A stretch of DNA of 15,800 bases from an uncultured Pseudomonadota bacterium. Lineage in GTDB: Bacteria > Pseudomonadota > Alphaproteobacteria > RF32 > CAG-239. How positions within the stretch are numbered: the stretch's first letter is position 1; every line of letters begins with the position of its first letter. The position numbers and the translations under genes are program-made. Under the pieces are notes generated by a model. It searched no databases, was not told the origin of the DNA, and worked only from the letters and a program-made list of their open reading frames with translations. Below are positions 6,877-13,542 of this stretch, piece by piece. Location: the NCBI GenBank assembly GCA_949295395.1, contig CASFLB010000016.1, positions 1 to 15,800 of the forward strand. The letters run 5' to 3'.

Positions 6877-7149
6877 ATGAAAAAGATTTTATTATTTTTT
6901 ATTGTGTTATCTAGTGTTATTTCTTTATCGTCATGTACAGAGAATCAGCGGGCAAGAACATTTGGTGGTGATATGACTGTTCGTTTGAAATCAGGAGAGA
7001 AATTGATGATGGCTACCTGGAAAGGCGAAGATCTTTTTTATCTGACTGAGCCTATGGAAGAAGGGTATGTCCCTAAAGTCAAAAATTTTTATGAAAATTC
7101 TTCTTTTGGTGTTCTAGAGACAACTGTTAAGTTTATTGAAAGTCGATAA
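6877..7149 (+). CDS. Small lipoprotein of a family also seen in phages
   Basis: The product has 90 residues and begins with a classic lipoprotein signal: MKK, a hydrophobic core (ILLFFIVLSSVISL), then the lipobox LSSC with Cys20. After cleavage the mature protein would be about 71 residues and lipid-anchored. The mature part has the pattern C-T-E-N-Q-R-A-R-x-FGG, GEKL, ATWK, LFYLTEPM, and a late SSFGVLE..V.F.ES. From memory, this pattern recurs in short uncharacterised lipoproteins of phages and gut bacteria; I know no function for it. It lies just downstream of a tRNA and is flanked by its own promoter and terminator, which would suit a transferred single-gene cassette. Confidence 0.82.
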   Translation: MKKILLFFIVLSSVISLSSCTENQRARTFGGDMTVRLKSGEKLMMATWKGEDLFYLTEPMEEGYVPKVKNFYENSSFGVLETTVKFIESR

Positions 7150-7166
7150 AGTTTGATGTTTAATGC

Positions 7167-7198
7167 AAAACCTTCTGTTTTTAACAGAAGGTTTTTTT
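7167..7198 (+). terminator. Terminator after the lipoprotein gene
   Basis: AAAACCTTCTGTT (7167-7179) pairs perfectly with AACAGAAGGTTTT (7183-7195) around a TTT loop, and the T run continues to 7198. Confidence 0.93.
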
Positions 7199-7206
7199 AT
7201 ATTTGC

Positions 7207-7234
7207 TTGAAAGATTGTTTTTTTGCTGTAGACT
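7207..7234 (+). promoter_or_regulatory. Possible promoter of the CoA-disulfide reductase gene
   Basis: TTGAAA (7207-7212) and TAGACT (7229-7234) are 16 bp apart. A strong AAGGAGAG (7255-7262) follows, ahead of the ATG at 7270. Confidence 0.45.
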
Positions 7235-7269
7235 AATAGGGAGTTTAATTTTGCAAGGAGAGAGGAACG

Positions 7270-8883
7270 ATGAAGATTGTTGTTATCGGTGGTGGAGCAG
7301 GGGGTGCTAGTTTTGCTGCGCGTATGCGTCGTTTAGATGATAAGGCCGAAATAACTATTCTTGAAAAAAGTGGTGAAACCTCTATTGCCAGTTGCGGGTT
7401 GCCTTATTTTATCGGTGATGTTATTGATGATCGTGATGTTATGCAAGTGGCATCACCGGCGTTTATGAAAAAAATATTTAATATTGATGTTCGGCTTAAT
7501 ACCGAGGTCGTTTCTATTAATCCTCAGGCTAAAACTGTTACCACTGCTCAAGGTGACGTTGTGAATTATGACAAGCTTGTTCTCTCCATGGGTGCTCAGC
7601 CGATTGTTCCGGCTTTTGAGGGAGCTTCAAACTTGCCGAGCTTTGTGGTTAAGCATTTGGCTGATGCTGATAAGATCAAAGCGTTTATTGCCAAGCATCA
7701 TCCGAAAAATGCCGTTGTGGTCGGCGGGGGCTTTATTGGTGTTGAAGTGGCTGAAAATCTTTGTCATCTCGGGCTTCATACCTCTCTTGTTGAATTGTCT
7801 TCGCAAGTTTTAGCGCCTCTTGATGCTGATATAGTGGCTCAAGTTCATCATGAATTGAAGCAAAAAGGAATGGCTCTTTATCTTGGTGATGGATTAAAAG
7901 AAATTTTGCCTGACGGCATTATCCTTTCTTCCGGTGAAAAAATTGCGGCGGACATGGTGGTTTTGGCGCTTGGTGTACGTCCTGAAACTCATTTGGCGCA
8001 CGAAGCCGGAATAGCTTTAACCGAACGTGGTGCCGTTATGGTTAATGATTATATGCAAACGAATTTTGATGATATTTATGCTTGCGGTGATTGTGTGGCG
8101 GTGAAAGACTTTGTTTCACATCAATCAACAATGATTGCTTTGGCGGGGCCTGCGAATCGTCAGGGACGCTTAATTGCTGACCATATCACTCAGCAAAATC
8201 CTTATCCTTATACGGGAACACAAGGAACCGGCATTGTGAAAGTTTTTGATTTGACAGCTGCTTTTACCGGAAATAACGAAAAACAATTGCAAAAATCAGG
8301 CATTCCGTATGAGAAAATGGTTATTGTTGCAAATTCTCATGCCGGATATTATCCGAATGCGCAAAACCTGACCTTAAAAGTGCTGTATAACCAAGACGGA
8401 AAAATTCTCGGTGCGCAAGCCGTTGGCAAGGAAGGGGTTGATAAACGTATCGACGTTATTGCGACCATTATGCGCCTAAACGGTACAACAGCGGATTTGC
8501 GTGATGCTGAGCTTTGTTATGCACCGCCTTATTCCGGTGCGAAGGATCCTGTCAATCTTATCGGTATGGCTATTGAAAATGTTCGTCAAGGTTTGGTTAA
8601 GCCATACTTTGGAACAGATTTTGAAGGTTTAACGGTATTAGATGTGCGTCCGCAAAATGTTTATGAGCAAGAGCATATTGACGGAGCTATTAATATTCCG
8701 GCTGCGCAAATTCGTACGCGCTTAAATGAATTGCCGAAAGACAAGCCGATTATGGTTCATTGTTTTAAGGGCTATACCAGTTATGTGGTTGCGCGTATTT
8801 TGATGCAGAACGGATTTGATAACGTTTTGAGTTATGCCGGTGGGTGGACGTTTTATAAAGCCTTGAAGTCATCTAAAGACTGA
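7270..8883 (+). CDS. FAD-dependent CoA-disulfide/persulfide reductase fused to rhodanese
   Basis: The 537-residue product belongs to the pyridine nucleotide-disulfide reductases of the CoADR-rhodanese type. The FAD-binding GGGAGGASFAARMRR is at residues 7-21. The single redox Cys42 lies in SIASCGLPYFIGD, the hallmark of CoA-disulfide reductase. The NAD(P)H-binding VVVGGGFIGVEVAENL is near residue 150, and the second FAD motif DIYACGDCV is near residue 273. The dimerisation domain follows, and from about residue 450 a rhodanese domain with catalytic Cys498 (HCFKGYTSY). Known relatives reduce CoA disulfide or CoA/polysulfide persulfides with NADH, linking thiol redox balance and sulfane sulfur metabolism. 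It is cytoplasmic. It stands alone, with a strong ribosome-binding site. Confidence 0.93.
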   Translation: MKIVVIGGGAGGASFAARMRRLDDKAEITILEKSGETSIASCGLPYFIGDVIDDRDVMQVASPAFMKKIFNIDVRLNTEVVSINPQAKTVTTAQGDVVNYDKLVLSMGAQPIVPAFEGASNLPSFVVKHLADADKIKAFIAKHHPKNAVVVGGGFIGVEVAENLCHLGLHTSLVELSSQVLAPLDADIVAQVHHELKQKGMALYLGDGLKEILPDGIILSSGEKIAADMVVLALGVRPETHLAHEAGIALTERGAVMVNDYMQTNFDDIYACGDCVAVKDFVSHQSTMIALAGPANRQGRLIADHITQQNPYPYTGTQGTGIVKVFDLTAAFTGNNEKQLQKSGIPYEKMVIVANSHAGYYPNAQNLTLKVLYNQDGKILGAQAVGKEGVDKRIDVIATIMRLNGTTADLRDAELCYAPPYSGAKDPVNLIGMAIENVRQGLVKPYFGTDFEGLTVLDVRPQNVYEQEHIDGAINIPAAQIRTRLNELPKDKPIMVHCFKGYTSYVVARILMQNGFDNVLSYAGGWTFYKALKSSKD

Positions 8884-8912
8884 CTGTAGGATAATTAATT
8901 TTATTTATTGTG

Positions 8913-9731
8913 TTAGATGTCTGTTCCAAGAAGCATCAAGGCGTTTTCTTTTACCCAGTTTAAAATCGAATTTAGGCGCTTTTTATTGTCTTTGTGGTAT
9001 GAAATCCAATAGGTGGCTGAGACAATTTCGTCTTCAAGCGGGATAATGCTTCGTTTTCCGTCGTTACGGTAAGTCTGTACTAAGCGTGTGGTAAAACTCA
9101 AGACATTTTTTTGTTCCAGCATTTGGCGAAATATAAAGTAGTCTGTATAGACGGTGATGTGTGGTCGTTCAGTTAGCCAATCCATAAACTTTTTTATTTT
9201 TCTTTCAAAGGCGCAATAGGAGCGGTATACTGCAAATTCTCTGTTTTGGTATTTGTGCAAGTTTATGCTCTTTTTAGAGGCTAATTCATCGTTTATTGGA
9301 ATCGACAACATCAGCTGTTCCTTGGCAAAAGGTATACTTTCAATGTCGGGTTGATTTATTTTTTCTAGGGTTATGATTGCATCATATTTTCGGCTTAAAA
9401 GCTGGTTTAATAAGCTTGTCTCGTCATCGACTAATTCTGAGCTTATGGCAATATTTTGGTTGCTTTTTTGTAATAACGGTGCTGAGAAACGCATTGGCCC
9501 GGGATCGCAAAAGCCTAATTTTATAAGATTATTTTCTTTAGCGTATTGGCGGAAAGTGTTTTTCATTTCTTCAGCCTGTCCTAAGATGGCACACGCGTAA
9601 GTGAAGGCTATTTGGCCGGCTTTGTTTAAGGTAATATTGTTTTTCTTTCGCTCAAAAAGCTGAACGCCTAATTCTTCTTCAAGCTTTTTTAAACCGGCAC
9701 TTAAGGCAGGTTGCGAAATATGCAGCTTTAG
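8913..9731 (-). pseudogene. LysR-family transcription regulator lacking its 5' end
   Basis: On the minus strand the frame from 9731 to 8913 encodes a LysR protein. KLHISQPALS (helix-turn-helix), KKLEEELGVQLFERKKN (rest of the DNA-binding domain) and a linker helix lead into the substrate-binding domain starting KLGFCDPGP. The first 15-20 codons, with helix 1 and part of helix 2, are missing. Upstream of KLH the frame reads F-F-R-L and meets a stop at 9746-9744, with no ATG, GTG or TTG. The internal ATG at 9566 would make only a 217-residue sensor domain without DNA binding. The break coincides with the 5' end of a truncated gene on the other strand. It is convergent with the reductase gene (29-base gap). 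Confidence 0.85.
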
Positions 9732-9907
9732 CCGGAAAAATGTTTATTTATGCTCCTTGGGGTAATTTTGGTTTCTTCTATCGAAATCATGGAAATGTTC
9801 TTGATAAGAGCTTGATTGAATTGGGGACTGTTAAGAATGGTTTGGAACATTTATCGGCGTATAAAGGCGGATTTCACGCTCGAATAGAAATTGTTAATAA
9901 CTTATAA
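9731..9907 (+). pseudogene. C-terminal fragment of a cyclophilin-like fold protein
   Basis: A plus-strand frame running to TAA at 9905-9907 encodes AGKMFIYAPWGNFGFFYR, then LIELGTVKNGLEHL and GGFHARIEIV. This is the C-terminal half of the bacterial cyclophilin-like fold family (typically AGDL..YAPWGN..IFY, then LI.LG.I.SG...L and a closing strand T.TIE). About the first 60-70 residues are absent. The frame is open upstream, but that sequence is the reverse complement of the LysR gene. An in-frame ATG at 9740 could still give a 55-residue peptide with no good ribosome-binding site. Genes of this family commonly neighbour flavodoxin genes, as here. Confidence 0.75.
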
Positions 9908-9926
9908 AATTGATCATTAAAAATAC

Positions 9927-9957
9927 TTGACTTAGAGTATTATCTAGATATTACCCT
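9927..9957 (+). promoter_or_regulatory. Promoter of the flavodoxin-ferredoxin-Tat operon, possibly MerR-type
   Basis: TTGACT (9927-9932) is followed by TACCCT (9952-9957) at a 19-bp spacing, or by TATTAC (9949-9954) at 16 bp. The spacer holds TTAGA..., with TAGA (9933-9936) and TCTA (9943-9946) as a partial dyad. CTTGACTTAGAGT plus a 19-bp spacer is the form of MerR-family promoters, though the right half of the dyad is degenerate. The remaining stretch to the start at 10042 holds only tiny ORFs. Confidence 0.5.
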
Positions 9958-10041
9958 AATAAGGCATGATGTGTTGTACGATATTTAGAAATCAGCAAGC
10001 GGATGAAAGAAGTTGCTAAAACATTTGAAGGATAGGTAAAT

Positions 10042-10605
10042 ATGAAAAAATTATTTGTTTTTGTTTGTTTTCTTGTTTGGGGTGTCGCAAATGCTTTTGC
10101 TCAAGTGACTGAAGGAGAAAAGACAATGTCATCTGGAAATTCAAAAATTTTAATTGCTTATTATTCTTATAGTGGCAATACCAAAGCTGTTGCAGAGGCT
10201 ATTCATGATAAAGTTGGTGGTGATTTGTTTGAAATAAAGGCCGAAGGGGAATATCCTTCGGATTATCACGAGATGACGGTACAGGCACAAAAAGAGATTA
10301 AAAGCGGGTATCGTCCGAAACTTTTATCAAAGGTTGATAATATCTCTCAATATGATGTTGTCTTTTTAGGGTCGCCAAACTGGTGGGGAACAATTACGCC
10401 GCAAGTCAGCAGTTTTTTGGAAAGTTATGATTTGTCCGGCAAAAAAGTTATTCCGTTCATTACCCATGGTGGCGGAGGTGTGCAAGACACAATCACAGAT
10501 ATTTCCAGCCAATGTCAGAACTGCGAGGTTGTTCAAAATGGGTGGACAGGTTATGGACGTCGTACGTCAGGACTTTCTGAATGGGTCGAAAGCTTAGACT
10601 TGTAA
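10042..10605 (+). CDS. Flavodoxin-family protein with signal peptide
   Basis: The product has 187 residues. The first 20 are a Sec-type signal (MKK, hydrophobic core, NAFA before Gln21). The flavodoxin fold starts at about residue 35. The phosphate loop of the FMN site is SYSGNTKAVAEAI (family T/S-x-T/S-G-N-T). GSPNWWGTITPQV carries the aromatic flavin-stacking position, and THGGGGVQDT is the third FMN loop. It should carry electrons at low potential. A second start, Met29 (ATG 10126), has its own AAGGAG 8 bases upstream and would make a cytoplasmic form without the signal; both starts look usable. The gene is first in the operon with the polyferredoxin and tatAC, and follows a cyclophilin-like remnant. 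Confidence 0.9.
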   Translation: MKKLFVFVCFLVWGVANAFAQVTEGEKTMSSGNSKILIAYYSYSGNTKAVAEAIHDKVGGDLFEIKAEGEYPSDYHEMTVQAQKEIKSGYRPKLLSKVDNISQYDVVFLGSPNWWGTITPQVSSFLESYDLSGKKVIPFITHGGGGVQDTITDISSQCQNCEVVQNGWTGYGRRTSGLSEWVESLDL

Positions 10606-10616
10606 GGATATTTTTA

Positions 10617-11894
10617 ATGAATAAATATGGCTATTTTTTGCGGTTGACGTTGGCTCTAGTTGTCGGTGTTTTATCGGCCTTGGCCTTTGTTAGTGCGTTT
10701 TATCCGATAAGACTGCTTGATGTTCAATTTGTGGCTTTGTTGCAGCGAAGTTTGGTAGATTTCTCGGTCTTTGCGATTTGGCTCTTTATGGGGCTTGTTT
10801 TGCTGACCGTGCTGTTTGGGCGAATTTATTGTTCCACTCTTTGTCCTTTGGGAATTTATCAAGAACTTTTAATGCTTGTGTTCCACCGCAAAAATAGCTT
10901 GAAAAAAAATCGTCCTTACAAGTACTTTCTTGCAGCTATCGTCTTGGGTACGTTGGTTGGAGGAACGGCCTTTCTGGTTCGTTTCATAGATCCTTATACC
11001 TTATTTGGCTCTGCGGCTTCAGGTGCTGTTTTCGGCGGTGTTATGTTGGCTTTGCTTGCTGTTCTTGTTTGGTTTAAGGGGCGCTGGTTTTGTTCTAATA
11101 TCTGTCCGGTTGGGGCGGTTTTAGGGCTTATTTCAAAATTTAGTCTTAACAAAATTTATATGGAAAGCGACAAGTGCATTTCTTGCGGTAAATGTGCGTC
11201 AAAATGTCCTACCGGCAGTATTGACTTCAAAAGTAAAAGTGTTGACAACGAAACTTGCGTTAAGTGCTTGAATTGCTTAAGAGGTTGTCCAAAAGACGCT
11301 ATCCATTTCGGCGTTAAGCCGCAGCCTAGTGTTGCGTTTAGTCCTATGCGGCGGAAGCTTTTGGTTGGCGGGGCTGTGGTCGCTGTTTTTGCTTTGGCAG
11401 TTAAAGGCGGTATCTCTTTGGGCAAAGCCGTTGCTGCTAAGGTTAAAAAAGTTATTCTTCCAGCCGGAGGTGAAAGTGCAGAAGATTTTGCCAATCGTTG
11501 CCTTAACTGTAATCTTTGTGTTCAGAATTGTCCGATGAAGATTATAAAGAAAGCTAATGCCGATTATCCGGCCGTACATCTTGATTATTCGGATAGTTTT
11601 TGTGATTATAATTGTCATAGATGTTCAGAAGTTTGTCCTTCGGGGGCTATTAAGAAAATATCTCTTGCCGAAAAACAAAGGACTCAAATCGGGCTGGCTC
11701 ATATTGATGAAGATTATTGTGTTAAATGTGGTTTGTGCGTGCGAAAATGCCCGCGTCAGGCCATAACGAAAGAGAAGGGGGCTTTCCCAATCGTTCATGC
11801 TGATATTTGTATCGGCTGCGGTGCTTGTCAAGCGGCTTGTTCGGTTGAAGCTATTAAAATTATGGCGGTCGATAGACAGCAAATCTTAAAATAA
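10617..11894 (+). CDS. NapH-NapG-like membrane polyferredoxin with internal twin-arginine motif
   Basis: Starting at ATG 10617 (TAAGGAT 8 bases upstream) gives 425 residues; the ATG at 10581 would overlap flavodoxin and lacks a ribosome-binding site. Four membrane segments lie near 7-28, 48-68, 103-123 and 133-154, with the NapH/YccM-type CX3CP motifs at Cys72-Cys76 and Cys159-Cys163. Two 4Fe-4S sites follow (Cys187/190/193/197 and Cys214/217/220/224). Then SPMRRKLL (Arg245-Arg246) precedes a fifth hydrophobic segment, and a NapG/MauM-like part has four more sites: Cys295-305, Cys329/333/336/340 with unusual spacing, Cys368-378, Cys398-408. It probably passes electrons across the membrane. 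The fused layout and the adjacent tatAC suggest Tat export of the C-terminal half; no nitrate reductase is present. Confidence 0.85.
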   Translation: MNKYGYFLRLTLALVVGVLSALAFVSAFYPIRLLDVQFVALLQRSLVDFSVFAIWLFMGLVLLTVLFGRIYCSTLCPLGIYQELLMLVFHRKNSLKKNRPYKYFLAAIVLGTLVGGTAFLVRFIDPYTLFGSAASGAVFGGVMLALLAVLVWFKGRWFCSNICPVGAVLGLISKFSLNKIYMESDKCISCGKCASKCPTGSIDFKSKSVDNETCVKCLNCLRGCPKDAIHFGVKPQPSVAFSPMRRKLLVGGAVVAVFALAVKGGISLGKAVAAKVKKVILPAGGESAEDFANRCLNCNLCVQNCPMKIIKKANADYPAVHLDYSDSFCDYNCHRCSEVCPSGAIKKISLAEKQRTQIGLAHIDEDYCVKCGLCVRKCPRQAITKEKGAFPIVHADICIGCGACQAACSVEAIKIMAVDRQQILK

Positions 11895-11905
11895 AGGAGA
11901 AAAAA

Positions 11906-12115
11906 ATGTCATTAGGTTTAACGGAAATTGCTCTTATTTTGGTTGTTATCCTCATCTTATTTGGCGGAAAACGTATTCCGGAATTGGCCAAAGCTCTCGG
12001 CAAGGCACAATATGAGTATAGAAAAGCCAAAGAAATGTTGCAGAATGAGGCCAAAGATTTGAAAGATACGGTGGAAAAAGCCGCTGAAGCGGAAGAAAAA
12101 AAATCTGAGAAATAA
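11906..12115 (+). CDS. tatA: Twin-arginine translocase subunit TatA
   Basis: The 69-residue product has the full TatA form: a short periplasmic N-terminus, one membrane helix (EIALILVVILILFGG), the hinge FGGKRIPELAKALGKA, an amphipathic helix, and a charged Lys/Glu-rich tail. TatA multimers form the pore for folded proteins with twin-arginine signals. It lies 11 bases after the polyferredoxin gene with a strong AAAGGAG, and 3 bases before tatC, so the three are one operon. The sequence does not carry clear TatB features such as a long C-terminal domain. In TatAC systems TatA can do both jobs. Confidence 0.95.
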   Translation: MSLGLTEIALILVVILILFGGKRIPELAKALGKAQYEYRKAKEMLQNEAKDLKDTVEKAAEAEEKKSEK

Positions 12116-12118
12116 ATT

Positions 12119-12820
12119 ATGGAAGATACCGACGAAAGTCTGATAACACATCTTGAAGTTTTACGTTCGATGTTGATAAGGTGCTTTGTTGCTTTGGGTA
12201 TCGGACTTGTACCGTTGTTTTTCGTTGCGCCTTATGTTATTAATGGGCTGATAAAAGTTCTTATCGGCGAAAACGATGTGTCCTTTAATTATTTTTCGCC
12301 GATGGAAGTTTTTATTTTACAGATAAAAGTCGCGGTTGTTTTAGACTTTTTGTGTTGTTTTCCCTATATCGTGAAGCAGGTGTGGCAGTTTATTTTGCCC
12401 GCGCTGTACGATAATGAGCGGCGTTTTGTAAAATCTATGGTTTTTATTTCTTCTTCTTTGTTTCTTATCGGTGTTTTGTTCTGTATCTTTTTTATTTTGC
12501 CGCTGATTATTTCGTTTGGTATAAGTTTTGCAACGCCGGATATCAAAGCGATGTTTGGTATTTCTAATGTTATCAGCTTATCTTTATGGCTTGGTGTGGT
12601 GTTTGGGCTTATGTTTCAGTTTCCGGTCGTGACTTTTTCCTTAATTCGGTCAGAAATGGTTTCTTATCAAGCGATTAAAAGCAAGCGGTCTTATGTTTTT
12701 GTGGCGATTTTGATTATTGCCGGTATCTTAACACCACCGGACATTGTCAGCCAGCTGATGCTCACTATTCCGACTTATTTGTTGTTTGAATTAGGTTTAT
12801 TGATGGCGCGCCGAAAATAG
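12119..12820 (+). CDS. tatC: Twin-arginine translocase subunit TatC
   Basis: The 233-residue product is the polytopic receptor that binds twin-arginine signal peptides. It has the N-terminal LITHLEVLRSMLIR (the HLxELR motif in Val form), YFSPMEVFILQIKVA in the first periplasmic loop, FPYIVKQVWQFILPALYDNERRFV at the second/third segments, and the closing LTPPDIVSQLMLTIPTYLLFELG. Six membrane segments are visible. It starts 3 bases after tatA without a distinct ribosome-binding site, suggesting coupled translation. No tatB is in the window. Most Alphaproteobacteria keep tatABC near serS or scpAB, so this linkage to an electron-transfer protein is uncommon in that group (recalled, not checked). 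Confidence 0.96.
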   Translation: MEDTDESLITHLEVLRSMLIRCFVALGIGLVPLFFVAPYVINGLIKVLIGENDVSFNYFSPMEVFILQIKVAVVLDFLCCFPYIVKQVWQFILPALYDNERRFVKSMVFISSSLFLIGVLFCIFFILPLIISFGISFATPDIKAMFGISNVISLSLWLGVVFGLMFQFPVVTFSLIRSEMVSYQAIKSKRSYVFVAILIIAGILTPPDIVSQLMLTIPTYLLFELGLLMARRK

Positions 12821-12824
12821 TTCC

Positions 12825-12853
12825 TTGACATTTGGAACAGAAAATTTTATCTT
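12825..12853 (+). promoter_or_regulatory. Promoter of the acetyltransferase gene
   Basis: TTGACA (12825-12830) and TATCTT (12848-12853) are 17 bp apart, placing transcription start near 12860. This argues that the ATG at 12832 is not the start codon, since it falls inside the promoter. Confidence 0.65.
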
Positions 12854-12882
12854 TAAGCGTTTTCTTAAGAAAGGTGCTTACG

Positions 12883-13455
12883 ATGTTGGATTTAGGTAAT
12901 AAAAAGCTTGAAAAGTTTTCGCTGTCAAAGGAGCTTGTCGGTGAGAGAGTTGTCCTTGTGCCACGCACACATGAGTATGATGAAGCTTTGTGGCGTTTGA
13001 TTGATTCTTCTCGAGAATTTTTGCGCGAGTATTTATTTTGGGTCGATGATACAAACTCTTTAGATGATGTGAAAAGTGTTACATCAATCTTTATGAAAAA
13101 TTGGGATAATCAAGATTCTTTTGAATATGTTTTTCTTGATAAAAAGACGAAAAAGCTTGTCGGAGCAGGGGGAATTCATACCGTTTGTTATCTTCATCAT
13201 TATGCTGAATATGGTTATTATCTTGATAAAAACGCTGTTGGACACGGTTATGTTACCGAAGTTGTCAAACTGCTTGAAAAAGAGTTGTTTAGCAAAGGAA
13301 TTCACCGTTTGCAAATTGTTTGTGATGTTAACAATCATGCATCAGCCGCTGTTGCCAAACGTTGTGGCTTTGAGCTTGAAGGAACAATGAAAGAATCTCG
13401 TTTTGCTTACGGAAGTTATCGTGATGAATTTTTGTTTGCCAAGATAAATCGTTAA
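12883..13455 (+). CDS. GNAT-family N-acetyltransferase, RimJ/RimL type
   Basis: The product has 190 residues and transfers acetyl from acetyl-CoA, by family likeness to an N-terminal amine of a ribosomal or other protein. It has the usual RimL/YdaF layout: LVGERVVLVPRT at the N-terminus, an SSREFLREYLFW helix, YVFLDKKTKKLVGAGGIH, and AEYGYYLDKNAVGHGYVTEVV around the acetyl-CoA loop. The closing part is HRLQIVCDVNNHASAAVAKRCGFELEGTMKES. The start at 12883 is chosen because AAAGG lies 8 bases upstream and the longer frame from 12832 would begin inside the promoter. The substrate cannot be read from sequence. It lies just after tatC but has its own promoter. Confidence 0.88.
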   Translation: MLDLGNKKLEKFSLSKELVGERVVLVPRTHEYDEALWRLIDSSREFLREYLFWVDDTNSLDDVKSVTSIFMKNWDNQDSFEYVFLDKKTKKLVGAGGIHTVCYLHHYAEYGYYLDKNAVGHGYVTEVVKLLEKELFSKGIHRLQIVCDVNNHASAAVAKRCGFELEGTMKESRFAYGSYRDEFLFAKINR

Positions 13456-13478
13456 TATTTGTGTTTTGTAAAAATAAG

Positions 13479-13507
13479 TTGACAAAAAATATTTTTTTGG
13501 ATATTGT
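13479..13507 (+). promoter_or_regulatory. Promoter of the membrane-anchored protein gene
   Basis: TTGACA (13479-13484) and TATTGT (13502-13507) are 17 bp apart. The flanks, including TTTTGTAAAAA upstream and TGGATAT across the spacer end, closely match the promoter at 5604. The AT-rich leader that follows has no Shine-Dalgarno. Confidence 0.65.
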
Positions 13508-13542
13508 GCTAAAAAAATATTATTATTTAAAACACTATCGTT

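Noticed and set aside
9373..9600. Plus-strand frame within the LysR pseudogene
   Set aside because: It is a shadow of the clear LysR reading frame on the minus strand.
9969..10041. Tiny frames upstream of the flavodoxin gene, including one ending just before it
   Set aside because: They are 10-20 codons long with no attenuator-like codon run or paired hairpins, so I do not call a leader peptide.
10581..10616. Upstream ATG for the polyferredoxin overlapping the flavodoxin gene
   Set aside because: There is no ribosome-binding site and it would add a 12-residue charged tail; the ATG at 10617 has TAAGGAT at good distance.
11156..11618. Two overlapping minus-strand frames inside the polyferredoxin gene
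   Set aside because: They lie opposite a gene with six clear Fe-S motif sets and have no family features.
12832..12882. Upstream ATG for the acetyltransferase
   Set aside because: It lies between the -35 and -10 boxes of the gene's own promoter and has no ribosome-binding site; ATG 12883 has one.
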